Below are positions 25,700 through 35,257 of a DNA stretch of 64,000 bases, one piece after another; positions within the stretch are counted from its first letter, which is position 1, and each line of letters begins with the position of its first letter. The notes under the pieces were generated by a model that saw only the letters and a program-made list of their open reading frames with translations, ran no database searches and was not told the DNA's origin. This DNA is from Erwinia sp. S63 (GTDB taxonomy: Bacteria > Pseudomonadota > Gammaproteobacteria > Enterobacterales > Enterobacteriaceae), in contig NZ_JACVUP010000004.1 in assembly GCF_016625195.1 (NCBI RefSeq), positions 186,001 to 250,000 on the forward strand. The letters are read 5' to 3'. Made by a program: the position numbers and the translations under genes.

Positions 25700-27637
25700 A
25701 TGGCCAAACACGCATCAAAGAAAACAATGAGCACCCGCACGCAGATGCTGCTGACGGGCGCCTTAACCATCACCCTCGGCTTTGCCGTCACCATCGGCGT
25801 GTTGAGCTGGCAGTCCAGCAACGAGCAAAAATCACTGGCTGAAAACTATTTACAGCAGATTGCACAAACCCAGGCGCTGCAAATCCAGCAGGAACTGAGC
25901 TATGCGCGAGACGTGGCGCATAACCTCGGCCATAGCCTGATAGCGCTGCCAGCCGCAGGGATTCAGGATCGTAAAGTCGCCGACAAAGTGATGGAGTCAG
26001 CACTGCGCGATAATCCCGACTATCTGTCGATTTCAGTCATCTTTGAAGAAAACGCCTTCGACGGACGCGACGCCGTATTTGCCAGCCAGCCGGGGGCTGC
26101 ACCGAAGGGCCGTTATGCCTTCTTCGTCGATCGCGATCAGTCAGGCAGTTTCAAAATGCACCCGCTGACCTCGATTTTCACGCCGGGCCAGGGTGACTAC
26201 TATCTGCTGCCGCAGAAAAGCCAAAAAGACACGTTAATTGAACCTTACAGCTATGCCTACAACGGCGTCCCCACGCTGCTGACGTCAGTGGCTGCGCCGA
26301 TTATCAGCCAGGGCAAATTGTGGGGGGTTGTGACCTCAGATATTTCTCTGGCATCGCTGCAGGAGAAGGTGAATAAAATCAAACCCTGGGAAGGCGTGGG
26401 CTATGCCATGCTGCTATCCAGCGCCGGTAACGTGGTGTCCTATCCGGATAAAAACCAGACCAGCAAAGCGTGGAAAGGCGATACCCATCATTACAGTTCA
26501 GATGTGATGGAACAGCATGACGCGATGCTAGGTGAAGATGCACTGGTCACCTGGCAGCCGGTGGTGATCGGCAACAGCGATCAGAAATGGTATCTCGGGG
26601 TGGTCGCGCCGGTGAGCAAAGTGATGGCGGCGGCGCATCGTCAACTGGTCAACGCCGTGATCCTGATGATCATTAGCATTCTGGTGGTCTGCGCCCTGCT
26701 GGGGCTGTTATTCAGCCGCAAAGTATTGAAACCGATCGGTGGCGAGCCGCTGGAAGCTGCGACCATTGCGTTGGCGGTGGCTGATGGCAAGCTAGATAAC
26801 GTCATCACGCTGAAAGGGCGCGATAACAGCAGCCTGTTCTACGCACTGCATACTATGCAAAACCAGCTGCGTGAGATTGTCGGTCAGATCCAGGATGCCA
26901 GTTCGTCCGTTCGTCAGGGCGCCGGTGAAATTGCCAGCGGCAACCTCAATCTGGCCTCGCGTACGGAAGAACAGGCGGCAGCCCTGGAACAAACCGCCGC
27001 CAGCATGGAGCAAATCACCGCCACGGTGAAACACAACGCCACCAATGCGCATCAGGCAACCGAGTTGACGGAGAACGCCACGCAGATCGCCAGTCGTGGC
27101 GAATCGCTGGTGGGGGAAGTGGTGCAGACCATGGCGCAGATCGATGACAGTGCGAAGAAAATCGGCGATATCACTGCCATCATCAACAGCATCGCTTTCC
27201 AGACTAACATCCTTGCATTGAATGCGGCGGTGGAAGCGGCGCGTGCTGGTGAGCAGGGGCGTGGTTTCGCGGTGGTGGCTTCTGAAGTGCGTAATCTGGC
27301 GCAGCGCAGTGCTAACGCCGTGAAAGAGATTGCGGCGCTGATTGAGGAGTCCAGCCAGCGTGTCGGCAGCGGTGTGCAGCTGGTGCAGGACGCCGGTAAA
27401 ACTATGCAGGAGATGACCCAGGCGGTGAATTCAGTGCGGACTATCATCGGTGAGATCGTGGTGGCATCCGATGAGCAGGCGCGCGGTATCAGTCAGGTCA
27501 CCATCGCGGTGAATGAAATGGACGGCACCACGCAGCAGAATGCCGCGCTGGTGCAACAGATGTCTGCCGCCGCCAGCTCGCTGGAAGATCAGGCGGCACA
27601 ACTGGCACAAACGGTGGGACGTTTTCAGTTGAGTTGA
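25700..27637 (+). CDS. Methyl-accepting chemotaxis protein with periplasmic Cache-type sensor
   Basis: A 645-aa chemoreceptor. One membrane helix lies at about 15-37 and a second at about 318-338. Between them is a periplasmic double-Cache-like sensor (about 280 residues, with [15 protein letters not shown] and the [17 protein letters not shown] block). HAMP follows, then a signalling domain with the conserved hairpin tip [20 protein letters not shown]. There is no C-terminal NWETF-like CheR tether. The ligand is unknown; Cache domains often bind amino or organic acids. Start after CAGGAG. Confidence 0.92.
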   Translation: MAKHASKKTMSTRTQMLLTGALTITLGFAVTIGVLSWQSSNEQKSLAENYLQQIAQTQALQIQQELSYARDVAHNLGHSLIALPAAGIQDRKVADKVMESALRDNPDYLSISVIFEENAFDGRDAVFASQPGAAPKGRYAFFVDRDQSGSFKMHPLTSIFTPGQGDYYLLPQKSQKDTLIEPYSYAYNGVPTLLTSVAAPIISQGKLWGVVTSDISLASLQEKVNKIKPWEGVGYAMLLSSAGNVVSYPDKNQTSKAWKGDTHHYSSDVMEQHDAMLGEDALVTWQPVVIGNSDQKWYLGVVAPVSKVMAAAHRQLVNAVILMIISILVVCALLGLLFSRKVLKPIGGEPLEAATIALAVADGKLDNVITLKGRDNSSLFYALHTMQNQLREIVGQIQDASSSVRQGAGEIASGNLNLASRTEEQAAALEQTAASMEQITATVKHNATNAHQATELTENATQIASRGESLVGEVVQTMAQIDDSAKKIGDITAIINSIAFQTNILALNAAVEAARAGEQGRGFAVVASEVRNLAQRSANAVKEIAALIEESSQRVGSGVQLVQDAGKTMQEMTQAVNSVRTIIGEIVVASDEQARGISQVTIAVNEMDGTTQQNAALVQQMSAAASSLEDQAAQLAQTVGRFQLS

Positions 27638-27671
27638 GCCAGCCGTCTGCGTTGAAGACCTTGTCACAACG

Positions 27672-27700
27672 GGCCGCGCCTTATAACTTAGGGCGCGGCC
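27672..27700 (+). terminator. Terminator after the chemoreceptor
   Basis: GGCCGCGCC and GGCGCGGCC form a 9-bp GC stem with an 11-nt loop, followed by a short TTGTGCTATTT run. It lies 35 bp after the chemoreceptor stop. Confidence 0.65.
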
Positions 27701-27751
27701 TTGTGCTATTTGCTCAAGGCCGGCAATCACTTCCACACATCGGGAACCCTC

Positions 27752-28105
27752 ATGAATCGCCAGCAACTGTTCGAACACATCAGCCAAACCTACCAAATTG
27801 AACCCGACTATCCGTGGAAAAAACACAGCGAATACGCAGTTCTGCGGCATCCGCGCCACCGTAAATGGTTTGCGTTAGTGTTCCCGCTGGAGAGCCACAA
27901 ACTCGGATTGGAAGCAGGACCGGTGGTACAGGTGATGAATATCAAAACACGTCCCGAACTCACCGGCTCCCTGCGCCAGCAGCACGGCGTCTATCCGGCT
28001 TATCACATGAACAAAGAGCACTGGATCAGCCTGACGCTGGAAAATGGCTTGCCGGATAGCGAGATCATTGCGTTGCTGGATGAGAGCTTTAGCTTAACGT
28101 TTTAG
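27752..28105 (+). CDS. MmcQ/YjbR-family protein
   Basis: A 117-aa protein of the MmcQ/YjbR fold, which resembles a double-wing DNA-binding domain. The family pattern is visible in WFALV, VQVMNIKTRPELTGSLRQQHGVYPAYHMNKEHWISL and LPDSEIIALLDESF. The ATG at 27752 opens the domain; the reading from 27701 adds 17 residues through the terminator region. It overlaps the convergent methyltransferase by 17 bp. The role is unknown. Confidence 0.85.
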   Translation: MNRQQLFEHISQTYQIEPDYPWKKHSEYAVLRHPRHRKWFALVFPLESHKLGLEAGPVVQVMNIKTRPELTGSLRQQHGVYPAYHMNKEHWISLTLENGLPDSEIIALLDESFSLTF

Positions 28106-29087
28106 TCTTTCGCGCCACGATGACATTGAGCGGCGACATCGGGAACGGTTGCATCCGCTGGACGTGCTCAATATCAAATCCTGCCTGCCGCAATTCCTCG
28201 CACAGCACACCTTCATTCGTGACGTTGTAACCTCGCATCATTAACGGGGTAAAGAATGGCAGTACCTGCCTTGCTTCCTCTGGCTGCTCAGGGACTTCTG
28301 CATGAGCGCTGAGCAGCAATCCGCCTGGTTTTAAGCGTGTGAACCACTCGCGCAGCATCGCCTGTCTGTCCGCCATAAAATAAAGAAACGATGAACTCCA
28401 GATAATGTCCACCTGACGCCCTTCAGGCAATTTCGCCAGCGCGCAACAGCGATCGCTCAGGCCGGCTTTTTCGATGTTGCGCTGTGCCACGGTGGCGGTT
28501 TGAGGTAGGTCGAGCACGATCACCGAAAGCTGCGGAAAGCGTTGCGCTAACGCAATGCTGATCAACCCCGGACCGCCACCCATATCCAGCAGTAGCGCCG
28601 GACGCTGAAAATCTGCCAGGGTATCAGCGATTGTGCAGGCGGTGTCCGCGCTCAGCGCACGCTGTTCCTGGGCGATTTGATGCAAGGCGGCATCCGCCCA
28701 CGCGGTATCGATTTGCAAAGGATCCTGCCAGCCGGGTTCCGCCTGCGTCAGCAGTTGTGGCATCCGCTGAGCGAACTGCTGTAACACCTGATGACGATAG
28801 CGCCAGGCGTCACCGAGATAGCGGCGACTGTCGTGACACAGATAAGTGTGCACATCGGGTGCCAGCACAAAGCAGTCAGCTTCATGCGTAAGCAGTTCGG
28901 TGCTCCATAACAGGCGTAGCAGATGATAGGTCTGATGCGGCTGCCAGTCATAATGTTGAGCGACTTGCGCAGCGGTGGCAGGTAACGCCAGAAAATCAAA
29001 CAAGCGGTGTTCAAATGCCAATGCCACCGCGCCGTTGAGGGCGTGCTGAGCCAGCAGATGATCGAGGGTAGGAAGCGGTGAACGCAT
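28089..29087 (-). CDS. SAM-dependent methyltransferase, O-methyltransferase-like
   Basis: A 332-aa class I methyltransferase. The SAM-binding LLLDMGGGPGLISIALAQRFPQLSVIVLDLP lies about residues 157-187. An N-terminal helical part (residues 1-100) resembles the dimerisation/winged domain of small-molecule O-methyltransferases. The ATG at 29087 follows AGGAGA; an upstream ATG is possible but lacks a site. It is divergent from an AraC regulator 107 bp away, which may control it. Substrate unknown. Confidence 0.82.
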   Translation of the reverse strand: MRSPLPTLDHLLAQHALNGAVALAFEHRLFDFLALPATAAQVAQHYDWQPHQTYHLLRLLWSTELLTHEADCFVLAPDVHTYLCHDSRRYLGDAWRYRHQVLQQFAQRMPQLLTQAEPGWQDPLQIDTAWADAALHQIAQEQRALSADTACTIADTLADFQRPALLLDMGGGPGLISIALAQRFPQLSVIVLDLPQTATVAQRNIEKAGLSDRCCALAKLPEGRQVDIIWSSSFLYFMADRQAMLREWFTRLKPGGLLLSAHAEVPEQPEEARQVLPFFTPLMMRGYNVTNEGVLCEELRQAGFDIEHVQRMQPFPMSPLNVIVARKTKTLS

Positions 29088-29193
29088 GGCAATCTCCTGA
29101 ACAGGTAACGTGAACATCAGACTAGCCTTTGGCGTAAATGCAATTTATTCTCATTTGTCTGCAAGACGGTGATTTAACTCTGCGAAAGGAGAA

Positions 29194-30039
29194 ATGATGC
29201 AGAAACCCGGCGATATGCTTGTGCGCCAGCATCAACTGTCACGAGAGATGCGCATGGTGCAATCCGATTACTGGCCCGTGCAGGCACTCTGCGAGTCTTC
29301 ACAACCCGCTAACGAGCAGCCACAGCTGGTACTGACTTTTGGTTTGCAAGGAGAATCGCGCTTTCGGGAAAGCAACGGACGTGAGATAGCTTTCAGTGCC
29401 GGCTATCTCACCGTGACCAGTTTTCAGGCCAGCCAGGGCGAGCGTTTGTATCGCGCGGGAGAGCGGGTGCAGCAGGTACGCCTGATTCTCAGTGCGGCGA
29501 ATGTACGCCACTATTTTGGTGAACAGGCTGCAGAAGGATTGTTACAGCCTCAGCTTAAGCGCCATCTTTTTAGCCGTTTCGGCCACGCCACCGCGGCTCA
29601 ACTCAGCCAGGTACATGAGGATCCGCTGTTGCTGGAAATTCAGGCGCTCAGCCTGCTGGCTTTGCATCGCCATCAGCTTCAACCCACGAATACTCAGCAC
29701 AAGCTACATCCTCAAATGGTTGAACGGCTGGAACAGGCTCGCGACTGGATGCGCGATCATCTGGCTGAGGTTTTTTCACTGAGCGCGCTGGCGCTGGCGG
29801 CAGGATTGAGTGACTACCAGTTGAAAACAGGGTTTCAGCAGCATTTTCACTGCACGCCGGGCGCGATGTTGTTGCAGATGCGCATGGAGCACGCGTATCG
29901 CTTGCTGGAGGAGGGATTTCAGGTGGCTCAGGCGGCATGGCAGGTGGGATATCAACATCCACGCAATTTCAGCGTTGCGTTTCAACGCTATTTTGGACGC
30001 CCGGCCAGTGCGATTACCGGGCGCAGAAAGCAGGATTAG
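29194..30039 (+). CDS. AraC-family transcriptional regulator
   Basis: A 281-aa regulator with a C-terminal pair of helix-turn-helix motifs (LSALALAAGLSDYQLKTGFQQHFHCTPGAML, then the QHPRNFSVAFQRYFGRPASAI end). The N-terminal part is a cupin-like ligand domain. Similar proteins (YbtA/PchR-like) respond to siderophores, but the ligand here cannot be told. Start after AAGGAG. It is divergent from the methyltransferase gene. Confidence 0.88.
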   Translation: MMQKPGDMLVRQHQLSREMRMVQSDYWPVQALCESSQPANEQPQLVLTFGLQGESRFRESNGREIAFSAGYLTVTSFQASQGERLYRAGERVQQVRLILSAANVRHYFGEQAAEGLLQPQLKRHLFSRFGHATAAQLSQVHEDPLLLEIQALSLLALHRHQLQPTNTQHKLHPQMVERLEQARDWMRDHLAEVFSLSALALAAGLSDYQLKTGFQQHFHCTPGAMLLQMRMEHAYRLLEEGFQVAQAAWQVGYQHPRNFSVAFQRYFGRPASAITGRRKQD

Positions 30040-30578
30040 CGTGAACGGCGCGATGGCATCATGCGCAGTAAGGTGTTGTCTTTGAATAAATAATGATGCG
30101 CCAGTGCCGCAACGGCATGAATACCAATCAGCCAGTAGCCGTAAGGGGCGAGTGTTTCATGCCAGTCCGCAATGCTGTCAGCAAAATCAGGATCGGGATC
30201 GCCGCTCACCGGCATCGGAATACCGAAAATCCACCAGGTGCGACCCATATAGAAGCGCGACAAAATGCCGAGGATCGGCAACACAATAAAGAACAGGTAG
30301 ATCGCCAGATGCATCAGGTGCGCGAGACCGGTTTGCCAGTGTGGCGGTTTAGGGACTATCGCCGGGCTGCGATGACGAAAGCGCAGAATGACGCGTGACA
30401 GCATCAGCACCAGCACACAACTCCCTGCGCTGAAATGACCAATGATCATGGCAAAGCCCTGCCAGGATCCGCGCGTTGCTAATCCACGAAATTCCATGGT
30501 GCAATAGGCCGTGACGACCAGCAAGAAGGTCAGCCAGTGGAGAAAAATCTGCGAAGGGGCGTATTTGGTGCTCATCAT
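30036..30578 (-). CDS. Cytochrome b561
   Basis: A 180-aa inner-membrane cytochrome with four membrane helices and histidines placed for two hemes (HWLTF near residue 14, GHFSAGS near 47, then WHETLAPYGYWLIGIHAVAALAHHYLF). It moves electrons from ubiquinol or takes part in superoxide oxidation, as known for CybB relatives. It overlaps the AraC gene by 4 bp at the convergent ends. Confidence 0.88.
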   Translation of the reverse strand: MMSTKYAPSQIFLHWLTFLLVVTAYCTMEFRGLATRGSWQGFAMIIGHFSAGSCVLVLMLSRVILRFRHRSPAIVPKPPHWQTGLAHLMHLAIYLFFIVLPILGILSRFYMGRTWWIFGIPMPVSGDPDPDFADSIADWHETLAPYGYWLIGIHAVAALAHHYLFKDNTLLRMMPSRRSR

Positions 30579-30668
30579 TTATTCCATCAAAAGGCGTAGC
30601 AGAAGCGCTAACATAGCGGAAAGCGTACTGAATTAATTCATATTTTGACACATCCCCCGACGAAATGC

Positions 30669-31163
30669 TTACCGCTGGGCTTCGGATGCCTGCATCAGTT
30701 GGCTGAGTAAAGACTGCAGTTGCTGTTGCTGATCAGCACTTAACGTTGCCAGTTGATCACGCTGCGTCTCAGTATGAACCAGCAGGGCTTGCTCAATCTT
30801 TTCACGTCCGGCATCGGTTAAGGCGACCAGCATGCTGCGCTTATCATCAGGATCGGCTACGCGCTGGATGGAACCCACTTCCTCGAGACGATTGAGCCGA
30901 TTGGTCATTGCGCCAGAAGTAATCAGCAGCGATTTGTACAACTGCGTGGGTGAAAGGCAATAGGGCGGGCCCGCACGACGCAACGTAGCGAGCACATCAA
31001 ACTCCCCATCGCGAAAATGGAAAGGAGCCAGTGCCTCCGTGCGCCGGATGGCGAGGTGCTTCATGATGCGCAACATGCGGCCAAATATCGCCATGGAGGA
31101 GGCGTCTAACTCAGGCATCGCGTTGGCCCACTGCTCGATAACAAAATCAACGTGATCGGTCAT
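30669..31163 (-). CDS. MarR-family transcriptional regulator
   Basis: A 164-aa winged-helix repressor. The recognition region (LSPTQLYKSLLITSGAMTNRLNRLEEVGSIQRVADPDDKRSMLVALTDAGREKIE) is a clear MarR pattern. It is divergent from an MFS gene, with a perfect 26-bp palindrome between them, so it probably represses both itself and the transporter until a small effector binds. Confidence 0.92.
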   Translation of the reverse strand: MTDHVDFVIEQWANAMPELDASSMAIFGRMLRIMKHLAIRRTEALAPFHFRDGEFDVLATLRRAGPPYCLSPTQLYKSLLITSGAMTNRLNRLEEVGSIQRVADPDDKRSMLVALTDAGREKIEQALLVHTETQRDQLATLSADQQQQLQSLLSQLMQASEAQR

Positions 31164-31214
31164 TTTTCTTCTCGGATTTGTTGCTTTGTGCGCACCCCTC
31201 TATCGAAGGACTGT

Positions 31215-31240
31215 AAAGTATCTTAACGTTAAGATACTTT
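31215..31240. promoter_or_regulatory. 26-bp perfect palindrome, probable MarR operator
   Basis: The arms AAAGTATCTTAAC and GTTAAGATACTTT are exact inverse complements with no spacer. The site lies between the divergent MarR and MFS genes, 52 bp from one and 22 bp from the other. The TATCTTAA-type half-site is common for MarR dimers. Confidence 0.85.
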
Positions 31241-31261
31241 TGACGCACACGGAGATGCAAA

Positions 31262-32419
31262 GTGAATCGTACCTTACCTGCTTTAGGCATGTTTGCCTTA
31301 CTGGTTTTCATCATCGCACTGAATTTACGACCGATCATGGCGGCCATTGGACCGTTGTTTCCGCTGCTGCAACGCGAATCCCACCTCAACGCCACGCAAC
31401 TCAGTTTACTCACCACCTTGCCGGTGGTGATGATGGGATTGTCAGCCCTGGCGGGGCCGTGGTTGCTGCGTTGCGTTGGTGAGGTGCGCGGCATCGCCGC
31501 CGGTTTGATTCTTTTGGCGTTAGCTTGCTTTATACGCGGTGCTGTCCCAACTGCTGAGATGCTGATTGCCAGTGCACTGGTGGCGGGTATCGGCATAGGC
31601 TTAATTCAGGCATTGATGCCTGCGCTGATTAAACGGCACTTTGCCGCCCAGGCAGGTACGCTAATGGCACTGTTCACCACCGGGATTATGGCGGGTGCAG
31701 CGCTGGCTGCCGCGACGGCCGCCCCGTTGGCGGATGCGCAGGGGTTGGGCATGGCACTTGCACTACCGGTTGTTCCCGCGATTGTTGCGGTACTGCTGTG
31801 GTTGATCACATTGCGCAGTATCGTTCCCGCTACTCACGTTCAGCGTGCTAAAACTGCGCGAACGGGCCGTACCTGGTTACTCATGGTGTTCTTCGGAATT
31901 GGTACAGGGGCTTACACGCTGGTATTAGCCTGGTTGCCGCCGTTTTATATGCAGCATGGCTGGACGCCGCAGCACAGCGGCTATGTGCTCGGTGCACTGA
32001 CGCTAACGGAAGTGGTGGCGGGCTTTATCGTGTCGGGCTTGATTCATCGCTTCCGTGACCGCCGTTTTCCGCTGTTGCTGGTGCTGACCTCCTTGCTGCT
32101 GGGATTAATCAGCCTGATGTGGCTGGGCGGCGCGCTGGCCTGGTTGCCCACGGTGCTACTCGGATTGGGGATTGGTGCGCTGTTTCCGCTATCACTGATC
32201 GTCACGCTCGACCATGCGCATTCTCCGGAAGAGGCGGCGGGATTGTTATCCTTTGTGCAAGGCGGCGGCTATTTGCTGGCCGCGCTGATGCCCTTGATGG
32301 CCGGCATTGTCCGCGATCGTGCCGACTCACTGGATAGCGCATGGGCCATCATGAGCGTCGGGGTGGTGGTTTTGATGGTGATGGCATTGCGATTTAAACC
32401 TCACCTTACGCAGGGATAA
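31262..32419 (+). CDS. MFS transporter, CynX/NimT family
   Basis: A 385-aa twelve-span transporter. The N-terminus LNLRPIMAAIGPLFPLL and the FFGIGTGAYTLVLAWLPPFYMQHGW segment mark the CynX/NimT (cyanate or nitroimidazole transport) group. It begins with GTG after CGGAGA. The divergent MarR gene and shared palindrome suggest effector-induced expression, as for a drug or metabolite exporter. Confidence 0.88.
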   Translation: MNRTLPALGMFALLVFIIALNLRPIMAAIGPLFPLLQRESHLNATQLSLLTTLPVVMMGLSALAGPWLLRCVGEVRGIAAGLILLALACFIRGAVPTAEMLIASALVAGIGIGLIQALMPALIKRHFAAQAGTLMALFTTGIMAGAALAAATAAPLADAQGLGMALALPVVPAIVAVLLWLITLRSIVPATHVQRAKTARTGRTWLLMVFFGIGTGAYTLVLAWLPPFYMQHGWTPQHSGYVLGALTLTEVVAGFIVSGLIHRFRDRRFPLLLVLTSLLLGLISLMWLGGALAWLPTVLLGLGIGALFPLSLIVTLDHAHSPEEAAGLLSFVQGGGYLLAALMPLMAGIVRDRADSLDSAWAIMSVGVVVLMVMALRFKPHLTQG

Positions 32420-32506
32420 TGACGGAATGAAACGGTTGAATCGATATATATCTTGTTTTATAACGCCAGCCTGACTCTTCTATGTCCATCAAAAGGAAAT
32501 GACCAC

Positions 32507-33013
32507 GTGAACCTGTTTATCTTTTACGTAGGCGGTAATGCCGGAAAATCTAACATTGAAGTGCATGATATCCAGTTCGTTGCTGCAGAAAAGCCCGAGG
32601 ATGCCTGGCCTGCATTGCGTGAAGCCTGGTTTGGTGATGCGGATAAAATCCACGTCGATGGCTATGCGCGCGTGACCTGGGCTGATGGCTATCGCGTGTC
32701 TCTGTCTGATAAGCCCACCACCGGCAGTGAAAAGCTGTTTTTTGTTAACGCCGGTGCGTACCATCCTTCCACTTTGGCTGAGTTGCATGCCTTCGATCTT
32801 TTCGTTGCCAAAGACGTTAAGGAAGCGAAAGCCAAAGGACTCGCTAACCTGTTGCCCGGAACAGACCATCAGCACAAAGATAATCTGAAAGATGTGGATG
32901 ATTGTTTGCTGCTGGAAAAGATCGGTGACCTCTATATTCATTTAACGCCGGATAGCGATGGCGAACCCTTCCGCCCAGAGTGGCAGGGTTATCAGCCGAT
33001 CGGTATCGCGTGA
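32507..33013 (+). CDS. DUF1543 domain protein
   Basis: A 168-aa cytoplasmic protein made of two related halves: LFIFYVGGNAGKSNIEVHDIQFVAAEKPEDAWPALR and LFFVNAGAYHPSTLAELHAFDLFVAKDVKEAKAKG, each starting with the same strand-loop pattern. This tandem layout is typical of DUF1543, whose role is unknown. The GTG start has AAGGAA 8 nt upstream; the longer reading from 32453 has no site. Confidence 0.82.
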   Translation: MNLFIFYVGGNAGKSNIEVHDIQFVAAEKPEDAWPALREAWFGDADKIHVDGYARVTWADGYRVSLSDKPTTGSEKLFFVNAGAYHPSTLAELHAFDLFVAKDVKEAKAKGLANLLPGTDHQHKDNLKDVDDCLLLEKIGDLYIHLTPDSDGEPFRPEWQGYQPIGIA

Positions 33014-33058
33014 TCGTCGGGGCGCCGGTGGCGGCGCCCCCTATACACTGGAGTTTAT

Positions 33059-33487
33059 ATGTCACCACAAGTCGGTGTAGGCGTATTGATTTTCCGTGAA
33101 GGGAAACTGCTGCTGGGCCGCCGCAAGGGCAGCCACGGTGCAGGGGATTGGTCAACACCCGGCGGACATCTGGAATTTGGTGAATCTCCGGATGAGTGCG
33201 CACGACGTGAAGTGCTCGAAGAAACCGGATTAACCCTGACCGAATTGCAAAACGGCGCTTTCACCAGTGATGTGTTCCCTGAGGCCAACAAGCATTACAT
33301 CACCTTACTGCTGGTGGCACATCAGCCTCAGGGTGAACCGCAGTTGATGGAGCCGGAAAAGTGCGAAGGCTGGCAGTGGTTTGCACCTGAAGCCTTGCCG
33401 CAGCCGCTGTTCGCGCCGCTGCGCACATGGATTGCCCGCGATGGCTTAGCCGCGTTGCAACAGCTTGCAAAGGTTACAGCGCGATAA
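33059..33487 (+). CDS. NUDIX hydrolase, NUDT15-like
   Basis: A 142-aa NUDIX protein with a complete box, GGHLEFGESPDECARREVLEETGL (residues about 40-63; G-x5-E-x7-REVLEETG). The opening VGVGVLIFREGKLLLGRRKGSHGAGDWSTPGG and the EGWQWFAPEALP end resemble the NUDT15/MutT-like group that hydrolyses nucleoside triphosphates. It overlaps the convergent RidA gene by 14 bp. Confidence 0.9.
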   Translation: MSPQVGVGVLIFREGKLLLGRRKGSHGAGDWSTPGGHLEFGESPDECARREVLEETGLTLTELQNGAFTSDVFPEANKHYITLLLVAHQPQGEPQLMEPEKCEGWQWFAPEALPQPLFAPLRTWIARDGLAALQQLAKVTAR

Positions 33488-33845
33488 TCGCCTCAATCTC
33501 AACCTTCAGATCCGGTGAGAACAGCTGGCTAATTTGTACCAGCGAACTGGCGGGTAGATGATCGCCATAATGCTTAAAGAGTACGGCCCGCAGATCATTA
33601 ATCTGGGCAAAGGAGGTAATGAAAATGGTTACTTTAATCAGATGGCTCAGCGAGGTATTTTCGGAAGCCGCAATCAGGTGCAGCTGCTGAAAGATAGCCT
33701 CAGCCTGTGAGGCAATATCGCCTTGCTGCGCGGGTGTGGCAAAGGCTGTTAAACCTGAAACATATAAGGTGTCGCCATGCTTCACCGCGTGCACATATGG
33801 CGCTTTCACTTCGCCCAGTTCCGGGTAATTTTTGCGTATCAACAT
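33474..33845 (-). CDS. RidA-family protein (copy 1)
   Basis: A 123-aa YjgF/YER057c/UK114-fold protein with YVSGLTAF, VTIFITSFAQINDLRAVLFKHYG and VEIEAIIAL. The Arg needed for imine deamination in true RidA (usually RxxV before the last strands) is not evident, since the region reads PASSLVQISQL. It may therefore belong to a divergent subgroup. It follows a GNAT gene by 10 bp and is probably co-transcribed. Confidence 0.85.
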   Translation of the reverse strand: MLIRKNYPELGEVKAPYVHAVKHGDTLYVSGLTAFATPAQQGDIASQAEAIFQQLHLIAASENTSLSHLIKVTIFITSFAQINDLRAVLFKHYGDHLPASSLVQISQLFSPDLKVEIEAIIAL

Positions 33846-33855
33846 CGATTGCTCC

Positions 33856-34359
33856 TTAATCCAGTTTTAACACCATCACCGTGACGTCCTCATCGGCGAT
33901 ATTTCGCTGTTCCACGTCCTGCCAGCCAAAGCGGCGATACAAGGCCTGTTGGTCAGGTGTATACAGCCAAAGTGCAGGGATCGATTTTGCTCGCGCTTCG
34001 GCAATCAGGCGGGTCACTAATGCACTGGCCAACCCTTTACCGCGATGTTCGCGAGCGGTGATCACTTCACCCAGCCAAAATTCACGCTCGGGGATATCAC
34101 TCAATTCGTAATGGATGATGCTGGCGGTCGCCATTAACTCGCTTTCGTGAGTGATGGCAAAGAGTGTCATCGTTTGGGCATCAGCGGCATTGCGTGATTG
34201 CAGCCGCTGGCGGATCACATCGCGATCATGCCAGTTAGGCAGCTCGGACCATTCGCGGTATAGCATGTCAGTAATTTCATCATAGAAATGTGACATCTGG
34301 GCCAGACAGTGTATCTGCATCCATCGTTCTTCAAGGCTAACAGAGGAGTCAAACAACAT
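33856..34359 (-). CDS. GNAT-family N-acetyltransferase
   Basis: A 167-aa acetyltransferase. The acetyl-CoA motif VITAREHRGKGLASALVTRLIAEA and the ending LWLYTPDQQALYRRFGWQDVE are typical. The start follows GAGGT; the reading from 34491 would run into the previous gene. The target is unknown. It sits after a small hairpin that probably ends the SDR transcript. Confidence 0.85.
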   Translation of the reverse strand: MLFDSSVSLEERWMQIHCLAQMSHFYDEITDMLYREWSELPNWHDRDVIRQRLQSRNAADAQTMTLFAITHESELMATASIIHYELSDIPEREFWLGEVITAREHRGKGLASALVTRLIAEARAKSIPALWLYTPDQQALYRRFGWQDVEQRNIADEDVTVMVLKLD

Positions 34360-34377
34360 AACCGTTAACCTCGAAAG

Positions 34378-34400
34378 GAACCAGGCTATTCGCCTGGTTC
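34378..34400 (-). terminator. Hairpin after the SDR gene
   Basis: GAACCAGGC and GCCTGGTTC form a 9-bp stem with a 5-nt loop, just past the SDR stop in the leftward direction. The U-tract (CTTTCG) is weak. Confidence 0.5.
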
Positions 34401-34406
34401 TTATGC

Positions 34407-35153
34407 TTAGGTTGTCTGGTTGGCCAAAGCCACCGCATCTTCCCCGGCAGGAATGCGCATCGGTGCGTTGGGATGTGTTGCCGCTTGCCATATCGCGGCG
34501 GCGACATCTTCGGCTTTGGTGGTGGGCTGCGGTTGGTGCATGCTTGCCATAATACCATCCAGCATCGGTTGATAAGCCTCGAGGAAGGTCTCTTCCATGC
34601 GCGGCATAGCGTTTTTGCCGAAATCGGTGGTGGGTGCCAGGCCCGGCAACACCAGTCGCACGTGGACGTTGAATGGTTGCAACTCCAGCGCCAGTGATTC
34701 AGTGAACGCATTGACTGCGGCTTTGCTGCCGGTATACACCGCCAGCAACGGCAGAGATTTCAGCGTCACGGTTGAGGTCACATTGATCACGGTACCGCCG
34801 CGTTTGGCGCGGAACTGAGGCAGCACCGCCTGCGTCATGGCGATGGTGCCCAGCGTGTTAGTCTCAAACACTTCGCGTGCCGTTGACATCGGCATGCCTT
34901 CCAGTGAGGTCAGCACGCCTATTCCGGCGTTGTTCACCAGCACGTCGATCTCGCCTGCGTCAGCGATTGCCTGACTGATGCTTTCGGCGTTGCTGACGTC
35001 CAACGGCAACAGGCGCAAATTTTCCGAAGCCGGGAACAACTCCGGGCGAGGATGACGCATAGTGGCAATCACCTTCCAGCCGCGTTCCAGAAAATAGAGC
35101 GCGGTGGCGTGACCAAAGCCGGAAGAACAGCCGGTGATAAGGATCGTTTTCAT
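34407..35153 (-). CDS. SDR-family NAD(P)-dependent oxidoreductase
   Basis: A 248-aa classical short-chain dehydrogenase. TGCSSGFG (residues 7-14) binds the cofactor, and NNAG, the Ser in TSTVTL and YTGSK form the catalytic set. It is divergent from an AraC-family gene 104 bp away, a very common pairing in which the regulator controls the SDR. Substrate unknown. Confidence 0.92.
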   Translation of the reverse strand: MKTILITGCSSGFGHATALYFLERGWKVIATMRHPRPELFPASENLRLLPLDVSNAESISQAIADAGEIDVLVNNAGIGVLTSLEGMPMSTAREVFETNTLGTIAMTQAVLPQFRAKRGGTVINVTSTVTLKSLPLLAVYTGSKAAVNAFTESLALELQPFNVHVRLVLPGLAPTTDFGKNAMPRMEETFLEAYQPMLDGIMASMHQPQPTTKAEDVAAAIWQAATHPNAPMRIPAGEDAVALANQTT

Positions 35154-35257
35154 CTTTCACTCCTGCATTGCATTGCATTGGGTAGATGCTCACTATAGAG
35201 TCAGCGAGATGGACTCACTACAATGCAAAGTCCACATTTCATTTGCAGGAGTCCATA

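Noticed and set aside
35164..35180. Overlapping GCATT direct repeats in the SDR leader
   Set aside because: Three pentamers in a row are too short to claim as an operator without conservation data.
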